Source of the DNA: Nonomuraea spiralis
GTDB taxonomy: Bacteria > Actinomycetota > Actinomycetes > Streptosporangiales > Streptosporangiaceae
Reading direction: 5' to 3'
NCBI RefSeq assembly: GCF_014648435.1
Contig: NZ_BMRC01000026.1
Span: 1 to 64,000, forward strand
DNA: 64,000 nt
The number at the start of each line of letters is the position of its first letter. Position 1 is the first letter of the stretch. The notes under the pieces were generated by a model. It did not search any database and was not told the DNA's origin. It saw only the letters and a list, made by a program, of their open reading frames with translations. Position numbers and translations under genes: made by a program. Of this stretch, positions 25,824-33,795 are shown piece by piece.

Positions 25824-26792
25824 TCACCAGGCGTAGTCCTCCGGCGCGGTGCGGTGACCGGGGAAGATCTCGTCGAGCCGGGCCAGAGTGGCCTCGTCCA
25901 GGTCGATCTCCAGGGTGTGCATGCTGCCTTCGAGCTGCTCCAGCGTGCGCGGGCCGATGATCGGGGCGGTGACCGCGCGCTGCCTGAGCAACCAGGCCAG
26001 CGCCACGTACGCCGGGTCCTCGCCCAGCTCGTCGCAGAGCTTCTCGTACGCCTCGATCTTGTCCCGGTGCTTGTCCAGCTCCCTGACCATGGTGTCGGAG
26101 GCCGAACGGCCCTTGTCGATCTTGCGCAGGACGCCGCCGAGCAGGCCGCCGGCCAGCGGGCTCCACGGGATCACGCCGATGCCGTAGTCCTCGCAGGCGG
26201 GCAGCACCTCCAGCTCCACCGCGCGGGTGAGCAGGTTGTAGTGGCTCTGCTCGCTGGTCAGCCCGAACGTGCCACGCCGCGCCGCCGTCTCCTGGGCCTT
26301 CGCGATGTGCCAGCCGGCGAAGTTGGACGAGCCGACGTAGATGATCTTGCCCTGCTGGCGCAGGATCTCCATGGCCTCCCAGAACTCCTCGAAGGGCGTG
26401 TTCCGGTCCACGTGGTGGGCCTGGTAGATGTCGATGTAGTCGGTCTGCATGCGCTTCAGCGAGGCGTCGCAGGCCCTGCGGATGTTCAGCGCCGACAGGC
26501 GGCGCTCGTTGGGCCAGTCGCCCATGTCGCCGTAGAGCTTGGTCGCGATTACCGTACGTTCGCGGCGGCCTCCGCCCTGGGCGAACCAGCGGCCCAGGAT
26601 GTTCTCCGTGACCCCTTCGCCCTTCTTCCAGCCGTAGACGTTCGCGGTGTCGAAGAAGTTGATGCCCAGCTCGTGGGCCTTGTCCATGATCGCGAAGGAG
26701 TCTTCCTCCGAGGTCAGCGGGCCGAAGTTCATCGTGCCGAGGCAGAGCGGGCTCACCTGGAGGCCGCTGCGCCCGAGGTTGACATAGTCCAT
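25824..26792 (-). CDS. Aldo/keto reductase
   Basis: 322 aa NADP(H)-dependent TIM-barrel oxidoreductase. Starts MDYVNLGRSGLQVSPLCLG; catalytic residues visible are Asp and Tyr in FFDTANVYG, Lys in VIATKL and His in IYQAHHVD. The C-terminal cofactor motif is PIIGPRTLEQLEGS. Physiological substrate unknown; the group reduces reactive aldehydes. ATG at 26792. It is divergent from a MATE exporter, and the 70-base space between the starts holds a perfect 18-bp palindrome of the MerR-operator type, suggesting joint control by an electrophile or oxidant sensor. Confidence 0.92.
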   Translation of the reverse strand: MDYVNLGRSGLQVSPLCLGTMNFGPLTSEEDSFAIMDKAHELGINFFDTANVYGWKKGEGVTENILGRWFAQGGGRRERTVIATKLYGDMGDWPNERRLSALNIRRACDASLKRMQTDYIDIYQAHHVDRNTPFEEFWEAMEILRQQGKIIYVGSSNFAGWHIAKAQETAARRGTFGLTSEQSHYNLLTRAVELEVLPACEDYGIGVIPWSPLAGGLLGGVLRKIDKGRSASDTMVRELDKHRDKIEAYEKLCDELGEDPAYVALAWLLRQRAVTAPIIGPRTLEQLEGSMHTLEIDLDEATLARLDEIFPGHRTAPEDYAW

Positions 26793-26809
26793 GGGGTCCA
26801 CACTAAATA

Positions 26810-26827
26810 CCTGGAGCGCGCTCCAGG
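26810..26827. promoter_or_regulatory. MerR-type operator palindrome
   Basis: CCTGGAGCGCGCTCCAGG is a perfect 18-bp palindrome. On each strand it fills exactly the space between two AT-rich hexamers (TAAATA and CCATAG on the plus strand), the arrangement of MerR-family promoters with stretched spacers. It lies midway between the aldo/keto reductase and MATE starts. No merR gene is present in the window. Confidence 0.6.
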
Positions 26828-26842
26828 CCATAGGTTGGAACC

Positions 26843-26866
26843 ATGATCTCCGCGGGGTCGTCGTGA
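26843..26866 (+). other. Seven-codon upstream ORF overlapping the MATE start
   Basis: ATG 26843 encodes MISAGSS and stops at TGA 26864-26866, which overlaps the GTG start of the MATE gene (GTGA). The geometry would allow translational coupling. Its own ribosome site is weak (AGGTTGGA). Confidence 0.3.
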
Positions 26867-28134
26867 TCGTCCTGCTCCGGGCCGCGGTGCCGCTCTTCCT
26901 GGCGATGGTCACGGGCATGGTCGGCACGCTGGTCGTCACGTCCGTGCTCGGCAATCACGACACGGTCGCGCTGGCCGCGTTCGCGGTGATGGCCGCGGTG
27001 CTCAATCCCGCCAGTGCCGCCGTGCAGGGCGCGTTGCGGGGGCTGGGGCCGTTCGTGGCGCCGTACCGGGACGATCCGGGCGCGGCGGTGCCCGTCGTAC
27101 GTGACGCGCGCTGGCTCAGCCTGATCACGGGCACGCTGGGGGCGGTCGCGGTGGTCTGCGTGCCCGTACTCGCGCGGGTCAGCGGGGTGCCCGGCGAGGT
27201 GGTCGGCGAGCTGGGCCTGCTGCCCTGGTGTCTCGCCGCCTACCTGCTGGTCTTCGCCTCGACCGGCGGCGCGAGCACGATCCTGGTGGCGCTCGGGCGC
27301 AGCCGTGCCGTGCTCTGGCCGAGCCTGGTCTTCGGCCTGGTGCTGAGCGCGCTGACCGTGGTGCTGGTGCCGCCGCTCGGCCTCGACGGCGTGGGCGTGG
27401 CCTGGGTGGTCGCCGGGGTGACGGCCGCGGGCGTGGCGAGCGTCAACCTGCGCAGGGCGCTCGGGCGGCCGATCGGGCAGGCGCGGCCCCGGGTACCCGA
27501 GATCGTCCGCCTGGCCAGGGTCAGCGTGCCGCTGGCGGCGACCGTGCTGATCAAGTTCGGGGTGCTCGGTGTGGTCACGTTCGCCGCGAGCACCACCGGC
27601 GCCCGCGACACCGCCGCCCACGCGGTGCTGACCACGCTCACCGGGCTCCTCATGTTGGCCTCCCTGTCCGTGGCGCAGGCGTCGGTGCCCGAGGTGGCCC
27701 GCGCCCGGGACGTGGCCGGGGCGCGGCGGGCCAACCGCACCGCCGCGCTGCTCGCCGTCGCCGGCACGCTGGCCGGGGCCCTGGTGCTGCTCCTGCTGGG
27801 CGAGCAGGTGCTCGGGCTGTTCACCGGTGACGCGGCCGTACGCGAGCGGGCTCTCGGGCTGCTGCCCCTGATGTTGTTGTCGTCGCTGGCCGACGCCGCG
27901 CAGGCCGTGCAGGGCATCGGGCTCACCGCGCTCAAGCGGTCCGGGGCGAGCCTGGCCTACTTCGTCCTCGGCTACGGCGGGCTGCTGGCGGCCGCCGTAC
28001 CGGTGGCGCGGACGTGGGGCATCACCGGGCTCTGGGTGGCCATGGCGGTGGCCAACATCCTGCTCGTGGTGCTCCAGGGAGCCGGGTTCCACCGCCACAG
28101 CGCCCGCGTGGGCGTGGCCGAGGCGGCGGCCTGA
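26863..28134 (+). CDS. MATE family efflux transporter
   Basis: 423 aa, twelve predicted membrane helices in two similar halves, the MATE arrangement. Recognisable segments include LFLAMVTGMVGTLVVTSVLG in the first half and VSVPLAATVLIKFGVLGVVT at the start of the second. Exports organic cations or other small compounds using a Na+ or H+ gradient. GTG 26863 is the likely start, with GGGG upstream and a seven-codon frame overlapping it. It is divergent from an aldo/keto reductase through a shared palindrome, which suggests a detoxify-and-export pair. Confidence 0.85.
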   Translation: MIVLLRAAVPLFLAMVTGMVGTLVVTSVLGNHDTVALAAFAVMAAVLNPASAAVQGALRGLGPFVAPYRDDPGAAVPVVRDARWLSLITGTLGAVAVVCVPVLARVSGVPGEVVGELGLLPWCLAAYLLVFASTGGASTILVALGRSRAVLWPSLVFGLVLSALTVVLVPPLGLDGVGVAWVVAGVTAAGVASVNLRRALGRPIGQARPRVPEIVRLARVSVPLAATVLIKFGVLGVVTFAASTTGARDTAAHAVLTTLTGLLMLASLSVAQASVPEVARARDVAGARRANRTAALLAVAGTLAGALVLLLLGEQVLGLFTGDAAVRERALGLLPLMLLSSLADAAQAVQGIGLTALKRSGASLAYFVLGYGGLLAAAVPVARTWGITGLWVAMAVANILLVVLQGAGFHRHSARVGVAEAAA

Positions 28135-28181
28135 GCGTTCCGGGCGGAGTCGTGGGGCATGATGGCGAGGTGGGGGATGTC

Positions 28182-29177
28182 GTGTTCCGGGTTCTGGCCG
28201 CAGTGGCGGCGACTTTCGCGCTGTCCGCGTTGCCGGCGGCTCCGGCGTGGGCGGACGACGACGGGCCGGAGAAGTTGTTCACGTTCAAGGACCGCGACAT
28301 CACCGAGTCGAGCGGCCTGGCCGTCTCGCCCACCCACGCGAACGTCTACTACACCCACAACGACAGCTCGGCCGCCCCCGTCTTCTACGCGGTCGGCGGC
28401 GACGGCCGTACGAAGGCGACCTTCCACCTGCGGGGCGCCCAGGCCCGCGACTGGGAGGCCATGGCCGCGAGCCGCGACCCCGCCACTGGTCAGGGCACAC
28501 TCTGGTTCGCCGACATCGGCGACAACCTCGACGGCGCCTGGCCCGACGTGTCGATCTACAAGGTGACCGAGCCCCGCACGCTCAAGGACGCCACGCTGCC
28601 GGCCACCCGCTACCGATTCCGGTACGCGGGCGGCGGACGCAACGCCGAGGGCATCATGATCAACCCGCGCACCGGCCGCCTGTACGTCGTGTCGAAGGAG
28701 TTCTCCGGATCGGTCTACGCCGCGCCCAAGAAGCTCAGCACCACCAAGGTCAACGTGCTGCGCCGGGTCGCGGCGGCCCCGATCATGGCCACGGACGCCG
28801 CCTACGCCCCCGACGGCTCCTCCTACGTCATCCGCACGTACTTCTCGGCCACCCTCTTCCGCCCCTCGGGGGAGACGCTGGCCAGGGTCACCATGCCGGA
28901 GCTGCGGCAGGCCGAGTCGATCGCCTACACCGCCGACGGCAAGGCGCTGCTGGTCGGCTCGGAGGGCCCGAACAGCCCGGTCTACCGTGTGCCGCTGCCC
29001 CAACGGGCCCAGGCCACGCGCACCCCCACGCCGAAGCCCGTCGCCGCCGAGGAGAGCGCGCGCCCGTCCGACACCACCGACGGGGGCGGCCTGTCCGCCA
29101 AGGACGTGCTGATCTGGCTGGCCGCGGCGGCGGGGGCGACCGGGGTGATCACCTTCATCGCCCGCCGCACCCGCTGA
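28182..29177 (+). CDS. Exported beta-propeller-like protein with C-terminal anchor
   Basis: 331 aa. Signal peptide with AWA cleavage near residue 25, then a domain with ESSGLAVSPTHANVYYTHND, DWEAMA and ADIGDN, typical of a family of exported WD40/SMP-30-like propeller proteins without assigned substrate. A Thr/Pro-rich linker (TRTPTPKP) leads to a C-terminal membrane helix with a basic end (FIARRTR), so it is probably displayed on the outer face of the membrane. GTG 28182 with GGGGA upstream; GTG 28170 is an alternative. It follows the MATE gene by 47 bases. Confidence 0.75.
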   Translation: MFRVLAAVAATFALSALPAAPAWADDDGPEKLFTFKDRDITESSGLAVSPTHANVYYTHNDSSAAPVFYAVGGDGRTKATFHLRGAQARDWEAMAASRDPATGQGTLWFADIGDNLDGAWPDVSIYKVTEPRTLKDATLPATRYRFRYAGGGRNAEGIMINPRTGRLYVVSKEFSGSVYAAPKKLSTTKVNVLRRVAAAPIMATDAAYAPDGSSYVIRTYFSATLFRPSGETLARVTMPELRQAESIAYTADGKALLVGSEGPNSPVYRVPLPQRAQATRTPTPKPVAAEESARPSDTTDGGGLSAKDVLIWLAAAAGATGVITFIARRTR

Positions 29178-29186
29178 GCCGGGGTC

Positions 29187-29558
29187 TCACGGGTTGCGCA
29201 TGGTGGCGGTGAACATGTCGCCGCGCAGCGCGCGCTCGACCACGTCGATCGAGCGTGACAGGCGCACCAGCCGCGGCCCCTCCTCGCGGTAGGTGTCGAG
29301 CACGGCCTCGATGGCGTGCGGCGGCAGATGGCCCTTGAGGTCGACGGCCGCGCCGCGATAACCCGCCCTGGCCGCCTCGACCGCGGACCGCACGTGGTGT
29401 CTGGCCATGCGGGCCAGCGCCACCGGGTGGCGCCTGAGCACCTCGTAGGACCGGTAGTCGGGCGGGACCGCGTCGAGCAGCCAGGCCACCGCCGAGGTCT
29501 CCCAGTCGGGGACGCTGGGCGGGCGGACCTCGGCGGGCCACTCTGGCGGGACGTACAT
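29187..29558 (-). CDS. Conserved actinobacterial hypothetical protein
   Basis: 123 aa, cytosolic. I recognise the pattern MYVPPEWPAEVRPP with the later YEVLRRHPVALARMA block from unnamed actinobacterial proteins of the same length, but no function is known. It is largely helical with many Arg and Ala. The ATG at 29558 has no clear ribosome site; an overlapping ATG at 29574 opens a different, Arg/Pro-rich frame and is unlikely. Convergent with the exported protein (9 bases between stops) and divergent from lhgO. Confidence 0.7.
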   Translation of the reverse strand: MYVPPEWPAEVRPPSVPDWETSAVAWLLDAVPPDYRSYEVLRRHPVALARMARHHVRSAVEAARAGYRGAAVDLKGHLPPHAIEAVLDTYREEGPRLVRLSRSIDVVERALRGDMFTATMRNP

Positions 29559-29630
29559 GGGGCCATCGTACTCATGTTCGATTCTCGGAGGTATGGCGGC
29601 AGGGGGGCCTTTACCAGGAAAATCAGGTGT

Positions 29631-30821
29631 GTGACGGAAAAAATCGGTGTCGTGGGGGCGGGGATCGTCGGGTTGGCCGTGGCGCGCGAGCTCGCCGCCT
29701 CCAGGGGCGCGGAGGTGACCGTCCTGGACAAGGAGGCCCGCGTCGGCGCGCACCAGACCGGGCACAATAGCGGCGTCGTGCACGCCGGGATCTACTACCC
29801 GCCGGGTTCGCTCAAGGCCAGGTTGTGCCGGGAGGGCGTGGCGCTGCTCAAGGCGTACTGCGCCGAGCACAAGCTGCCCTACCGTGAGGTCGGCAAGCTG
29901 GTGGTGGCCAGTACCCGGGCCGAGCGCGCGCCGCTGCGCGCGCTGGCCGAGCGGGCGCGGGCCAACGGCGTGCCGGGCGTCGCCGAGCTGGACGCCCTCG
30001 CGCTGCGCGAGATCGAGCCGCACGCGGTCGGCGTCGCGGCGATCCACTCGCCGCACACCGCCATCGCCGACTTCCCCGCCGTCGCCCGCGCGCTCGCGCT
30101 CGACGTGGCGGAACTGGGCGGTTCGGTACGCCTGTCGCACCCCGTCAGGGCGATCCGCGAGACGTCGAGGGGCGTCCAGGTGCTGGCGGGCGGCCAGAGG
30201 TTCACCTTCGACCGGCTCGTGGTCTGCGGCGGGCTCGGCACGGACGCGGTCGCCAGGATGGCCGGGGCGCCCGGGGACGTACGGATCGTGCCGTTCCGGG
30301 GCGAGTACTACGCGCTGGCGGGGGCGGCCAGGGAGCTGGTACGCGGGCTGATCTATCCGGTGCCGGACCCGCGATACCCGTTCCTGGGGGTGCACCTGAC
30401 CCGGCACATCGACGACGAGGTGCTGGTGGGGCCGAACGCGGTGCTGGCCCTGGCCTACGAAGGCTACACATGGCGAAATATACGAAATTTCGGTCAAATT
30501 GTGCGTTGGCCGGGAACGCTTCGCATGGCTCGCACCCACTGGCGTACCGGGATCAAAGAGGTCTACGGCTCTCTCGTCAAGAGTGCCTTCGTCAAGGCCG
30601 CCCGCCGCTACGTGCCCGAGCTCACCGCCGTCGACCTCGTCAGGACCGGCGGCGGCGTACGCGCCCAGGCCGTCGCCAGGGACGGCCGGCTGGTCGACGA
30701 CTTCGTGGTGGACGTCCAGGGCGGCGTCGTCCTGGTCCGCAACGCGCCCTCGCCGGCGGCGACCTCAAGTCTGGCAATTGCCCGGCATATTGCCGGAATT
30801 GTTCCAGCACTCTCCCGATGA
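29631..30821 (+). CDS. lhgO: L-2-hydroxyglutarate oxidase
   Basis: 396 aa FAD-dependent dehydrogenase/oxidase. The dinucleotide-binding motif VVGAGIVGLAVARELA is at the N-terminus, followed by the family signature HQTGHNSGVVHAGIYYPPGS. The C-terminal part has GPNAVLALAYEGY and DLVRTGGGVRAQA, as in LhgO. Oxidises L-2-hydroxyglutarate to 2-oxoglutarate with electrons to the membrane pool. GTG 29631 directly precedes the FAD motif. Bases 30461-30560 use AT-rich rare codons (ATA, CGA, AAA) not seen elsewhere in the gene. Its stop overlaps an ATG in frame with the next gene. Confidence 0.92.
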   Translation: MTEKIGVVGAGIVGLAVARELAASRGAEVTVLDKEARVGAHQTGHNSGVVHAGIYYPPGSLKARLCREGVALLKAYCAEHKLPYREVGKLVVASTRAERAPLRALAERARANGVPGVAELDALALREIEPHAVGVAAIHSPHTAIADFPAVARALALDVAELGGSVRLSHPVRAIRETSRGVQVLAGGQRFTFDRLVVCGGLGTDAVARMAGAPGDVRIVPFRGEYYALAGAARELVRGLIYPVPDPRYPFLGVHLTRHIDDEVLVGPNAVLALAYEGYTWRNIRNFGQIVRWPGTLRMARTHWRTGIKEVYGSLVKSAFVKAARRYVPELTAVDLVRTGGGVRAQAVARDGRLVDDFVVDVQGGVVLVRNAPSPAATSSLAIARHIAGIVPALSR

Positions 30822-30838
30822 GGGCATCCTTGGATGTG

Positions 30839-31531
30839 ATGGAATCACGCCTGCTGATCGTCGAGGACGACCCCAACATCCTCGAACTCCTCGCCGCGAG
30901 CCTGAGGTTCGCGGGCTTCGACGTGACCACGGCCAAGAGCGGCCTCGACGCCGTCAGCGCCGTGCAACGGCACCGGCCCGACCTCGTCGTGCTCGATGTC
31001 ATGCTGCCCGACCTGGACGGGTTCGAGATCGTCCGGCGGATGCGGAGCGGCGGGCTGCACACGCCCGTGGTGTTCCTGACCGCCCGCGACGAGACCGAGG
31101 ACAAGATCCGCGGGCTCACGATCGGCGGCGACGACTACGTCACCAAGCCGTTCAGCCTGGAGGAGGTCGTGGCCAGGATCCACGCGGTGCTCCGGCGTAC
31201 GAGCGGGGACGCGCAGGCCGCGCCGCCCAGGCTGACCTTCGCCGACATCGAGCTGGACGAGGAGAGCCACGAGGTCTGGCGCGGAGGCAACGCCGTCTCG
31301 CTCTCGCCGACCGAGTTCAAGCTGCTGCGCTACTTCATGACGAACGCCGGGCGCGTGTTGTCCAAGCCCCAGATCCTCGACCACGTCTGGGACTACGACT
31401 TCAGGGGCGAGGTGGGCATCGTGGAGTCGTACGTCTCCGTGCTGCGCAGGAAGATCGACAACCGTAGCCCCCGGCTCATCCACACCCTGCGGGGCGTCGG
31501 ATACGTACTGCGCCTGCCGCCGAGCCCCTGA
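30839..31531 (+). CDS. OmpR-family response regulator 1
   Basis: 230 aa. Receiver domain with acidic pocket ED-D near residues 9-11, phospho-acceptor D53 in VVLDVMLPD, T81 and K103 in YVTKPFS. The C-terminal winged helix contains LSPTEFKLLRYFMTNAGRVL and the recognition region GIVESYVSVLRRKI. ATG 30839 is the usual family start; ATG 30818, overlapping the lhgO stop as ATGA, would add seven residues. The cognate kinase follows with a one-base TGATG overlap. Very similar to response regulator 2 further down. Confidence 0.93.
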   Translation: MESRLLIVEDDPNILELLAASLRFAGFDVTTAKSGLDAVSAVQRHRPDLVVLDVMLPDLDGFEIVRRMRSGGLHTPVVFLTARDETEDKIRGLTIGGDDYVTKPFSLEEVVARIHAVLRRTSGDAQAAPPRLTFADIELDEESHEVWRGGNAVSLSPTEFKLLRYFMTNAGRVLSKPQILDHVWDYDFRGEVGIVESYVSVLRRKIDNRSPRLIHTLRGVGYVLRLPPSP

Positions 31532-32943
31532 TGAGAGCCCTGCCGCTGAGGGTCAAGCTGATCGCGGCGATGCTGGCCCTGCTCGGCTGCGGCATGACCT
31601 TCGTCGGCCTGGTCAGCGTCTCGGTGCTGCACGGCTACCTCATGGACCGGGTGGACAGCCAGCTCAACCTGCTCAGCGTGCGCATGCACAAGAAGGTCGT
31701 GAGCGACTGGCGCAGGGACCGGGAGACCCCGGACCGCCCGATCCTCATCGAGTCCGACGCGATCGCGCTGGTCAAGGAGCCGGGCGAGCAGTTCGTCCCG
31801 ATGTTGCGCGACCGCGACGTGGACGTCAAGCCCAAGCCCGTACTGCGTGAGTCACCCGGGACCGACGCCTACACCGCGCCGGCCGTCGGCGGCGACGGCG
31901 AGTGGCGGGTGCTGCAGAGCGTCATCCAGCGGCGCACGCTGGTCGTCGCCGTGGACCTGGAGGAGGTGGACGCCATCACCCGGCGGCTCGTGCTGATCGA
32001 GCTGCTCGGCGGCGGCGGCATCCTGCTCATCCTGGCGGTGGCGGGCGTCACGATCGTGCGCCGAAGCATGCGTCCGCTCGGCCAGATCGAGCGTACGGCC
32101 GAGGCCATCGCGGGCGGCGAGCTGGGCCGCCGGGTGCCGGACGCCGACCCCCGTACCGAGGTGGGCCGCCTGGCCAGGGCGCTCAACGGCATGCTCGCCC
32201 AGATCGAGACCGCCTTCGCCGCGCGCTCGGCGTCCGAGGAGGCGGCCCGCCGCTCCGAGGACCGCATGCGCCAGTTCGTCGGCGACGCCTCCCACGAGCT
32301 GCGCACCCCGCTGACCTCGATCCGCGGCTTCGCCGAGTACGCCCGCCAGAACCCCGGCGCCGACCCCGCCGAGCTGATGCAGCGCGTGGAGAAGGCCGCG
32401 GGACGCATGAGCCTGCTCGTGGACGACCTGCTGCTGCTGGCCAGGGTGGACCAGCAGCGCCCGCTGCGGATGCGCCCGGTCGACATGCTGGCCCTGGTCG
32501 CCGACGCCGTGCACGACGCCCGGATCCTCGCGCCCGACCGTACGGTGAAGCTGGATGTGCTCGGCGGCGCGGCCCTCATCGTCTCCGGCGACGAGGTACG
32601 CCTGCGGCAGGTCATCAGCAACCTCATGACCAACGCGATCGTCCACACCGAGCCCGGCACCCCCATCGTCGTACGCGCCGGCGCGACCGACGACACGGTC
32701 TTCACCGAGGTCGCCGACAGCGGCCCCGGCCTGACCCCCGACCAGGTCGAGCGGGTCTTCGAACGCTTCTACCGCGCCGACTCGGCGCGCAGCCGCCGCC
32801 GCTCCTCCGAGGACCGCGGCAGCGGGCTCGGCCTGGCCATCGTGCAGGCGCTCGTCCAGGCCCACGGCGGGACCGTGACGCTGACCAGCTCGCCCGAGGA
32901 GGGCTCCACCTTCAGGGTCGAACTCCCACTCGCCTTGGAGTGA
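31531..32943 (+). CDS. Sensor histidine kinase
   Basis: 470 aa. Two transmembrane helices (about 10-35 and 155-177) bracket an extracytoplasmic sensor region of about 120 residues; then HAMP (about 178-232), the HisKA box with phospho-accepting H255 in DASHELRTPLTSIRG, and the HATPase domain with N box (LMTNAIVHT), G1 (DSGPGL), F box and G2 (GSGLGLAIV). All catalytic motifs are intact. ATG at 31531 overlaps the response regulator stop by one base, so the two are translationally coupled. The sensor region has no recognised ligand motif; envelope stress is a typical role for this class. Confidence 0.94.
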   Translation: MRALPLRVKLIAAMLALLGCGMTFVGLVSVSVLHGYLMDRVDSQLNLLSVRMHKKVVSDWRRDRETPDRPILIESDAIALVKEPGEQFVPMLRDRDVDVKPKPVLRESPGTDAYTAPAVGGDGEWRVLQSVIQRRTLVVAVDLEEVDAITRRLVLIELLGGGGILLILAVAGVTIVRRSMRPLGQIERTAEAIAGGELGRRVPDADPRTEVGRLARALNGMLAQIETAFAARSASEEAARRSEDRMRQFVGDASHELRTPLTSIRGFAEYARQNPGADPAELMQRVEKAAGRMSLLVDDLLLLARVDQQRPLRMRPVDMLALVADAVHDARILAPDRTVKLDVLGGAALIVSGDEVRLRQVISNLMTNAIVHTEPGTPIVVRAGATDDTVFTEVADSGPGLTPDQVERVFERFYRADSARSRRRSSEDRGSGLGLAIVQALVQAHGGTVTLTSSPEEGSTFRVELPLALE

Positions 32944-32945
32944 CC

Positions 32946-32962
32946 CTTCAGCTAACCCTCAG
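32946..32962 (+). promoter_or_regulatory. Direct-repeat candidate site for the response regulators
   Basis: CTTCAG (32946-32951) and CCTCAG (32957-32962) start 11 bp apart, one helical turn, between the kinase stop and the second response regulator start. Tandem half-sites with this spacing suit an OmpR-type dimer. Inference. Confidence 0.35.
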
Positions 32963-32984
32963 GTGCCTGCGTCACTCTGGGTGT

Positions 32985-33686
32985 GTGACGAAACCCGAGC
33001 TCCGCGAGGTCCGCGAGGCGCTGATCATGGTGGTGGACGACGAGCCCAGCATCAGGGACCTGCTCTCCGCCAGCCTGCGTTTCTCCGGGTTCGAGGTGCT
33101 GACCGCCGCCGACGGGCAGGAGGCCGTCGAGGTCGCCGAACGCGCCGCGCCCGACCTGGTGGTGCTCGACGTCATGCTGCCCGATCTGGACGGGTTCGAG
33201 GTGGCCAAGCGCATCGACGCGCCCGTGTTGTTCCTCACGGCCCGTGACGCCACCGAGGACAAGATCGCCGGGCTGCGGGTGGGCGACGACTACGTCACCA
33301 AGCCGTTCAGCCTGGAGGAGGTGCAGGCCAGGATCCGGGCGGTGTTGCGGCGTACCAGGACCGAGGGCGCGCCCGCGAGCCGGCTGAAGGTGGCCGACCT
33401 GGAGCTGGACGAGGACGCCCGCGAGGTGTGGCGGGCCGGCCGCCAGGTCCGGCTGTCGCCGACGGAGTTCAAGCTGCTGCACTACTTCATGGTCAACGCC
33501 GGCCGGGTGTTGTCGAAGGCGCAGATCCTCGACCACGTGTGGAACTACGACTTCGGCGGCGACGCGGGCGTCGTGGAGTCGTACGTCTCCTACCTGCGGC
33601 GCAAGGTGGACGACGTCGAACCCCGCCTGATCCACACCCTGCGCAGCGTCGGGTACGTGCTCAGGGAGCCCCCGCCCGCCGGTTAG
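32985..33686 (+). CDS. OmpR-family response regulator 2 with shortened receiver
   Basis: 233 aa. Same architecture as response regulator 1 and strongly similar, with acidic residues DDE at 18-20, D62 and K106 intact and a winged helix containing LSPTEFKLLHYFMVNAGRVL. Compared with its neighbour the receiver lacks about five residues between GFE and APVLFL (end of helix 3) and one Gly before DDYVTKP. The frame stays open, so these are in-frame losses. GTG 32985 is the start with a weak ribosome site. It sits after the kinase with no second kinase nearby; either it shares that kinase or is an orphan. Confidence 0.9.
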   Translation: MTKPELREVREALIMVVDDEPSIRDLLSASLRFSGFEVLTAADGQEAVEVAERAAPDLVVLDVMLPDLDGFEVAKRIDAPVLFLTARDATEDKIAGLRVGDDYVTKPFSLEEVQARIRAVLRRTRTEGAPASRLKVADLELDEDAREVWRAGRQVRLSPTEFKLLHYFMVNAGRVLSKAQILDHVWNYDFGGDAGVVESYVSYLRRKVDDVEPRLIHTLRSVGYVLREPPPAG

Positions 33687-33795
33687 AGCCCGACTCGCGG
33701 TCACGCCCTGTGGACCGTCCCGGGCACTCACCGTAGCGTGGACCTGCGGGCCGCAGGTGTCGAGCGGCGTACCGCGGGAAGCGGGGTTGGCACCT

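Noticed and set aside
29316-29630. Upstream extension of the lhgO frame
   Set aside because: The FAD-binding motif starts directly after GTG 29631; upstream residues are the antisense of the hypothetical gene 29187-29558.
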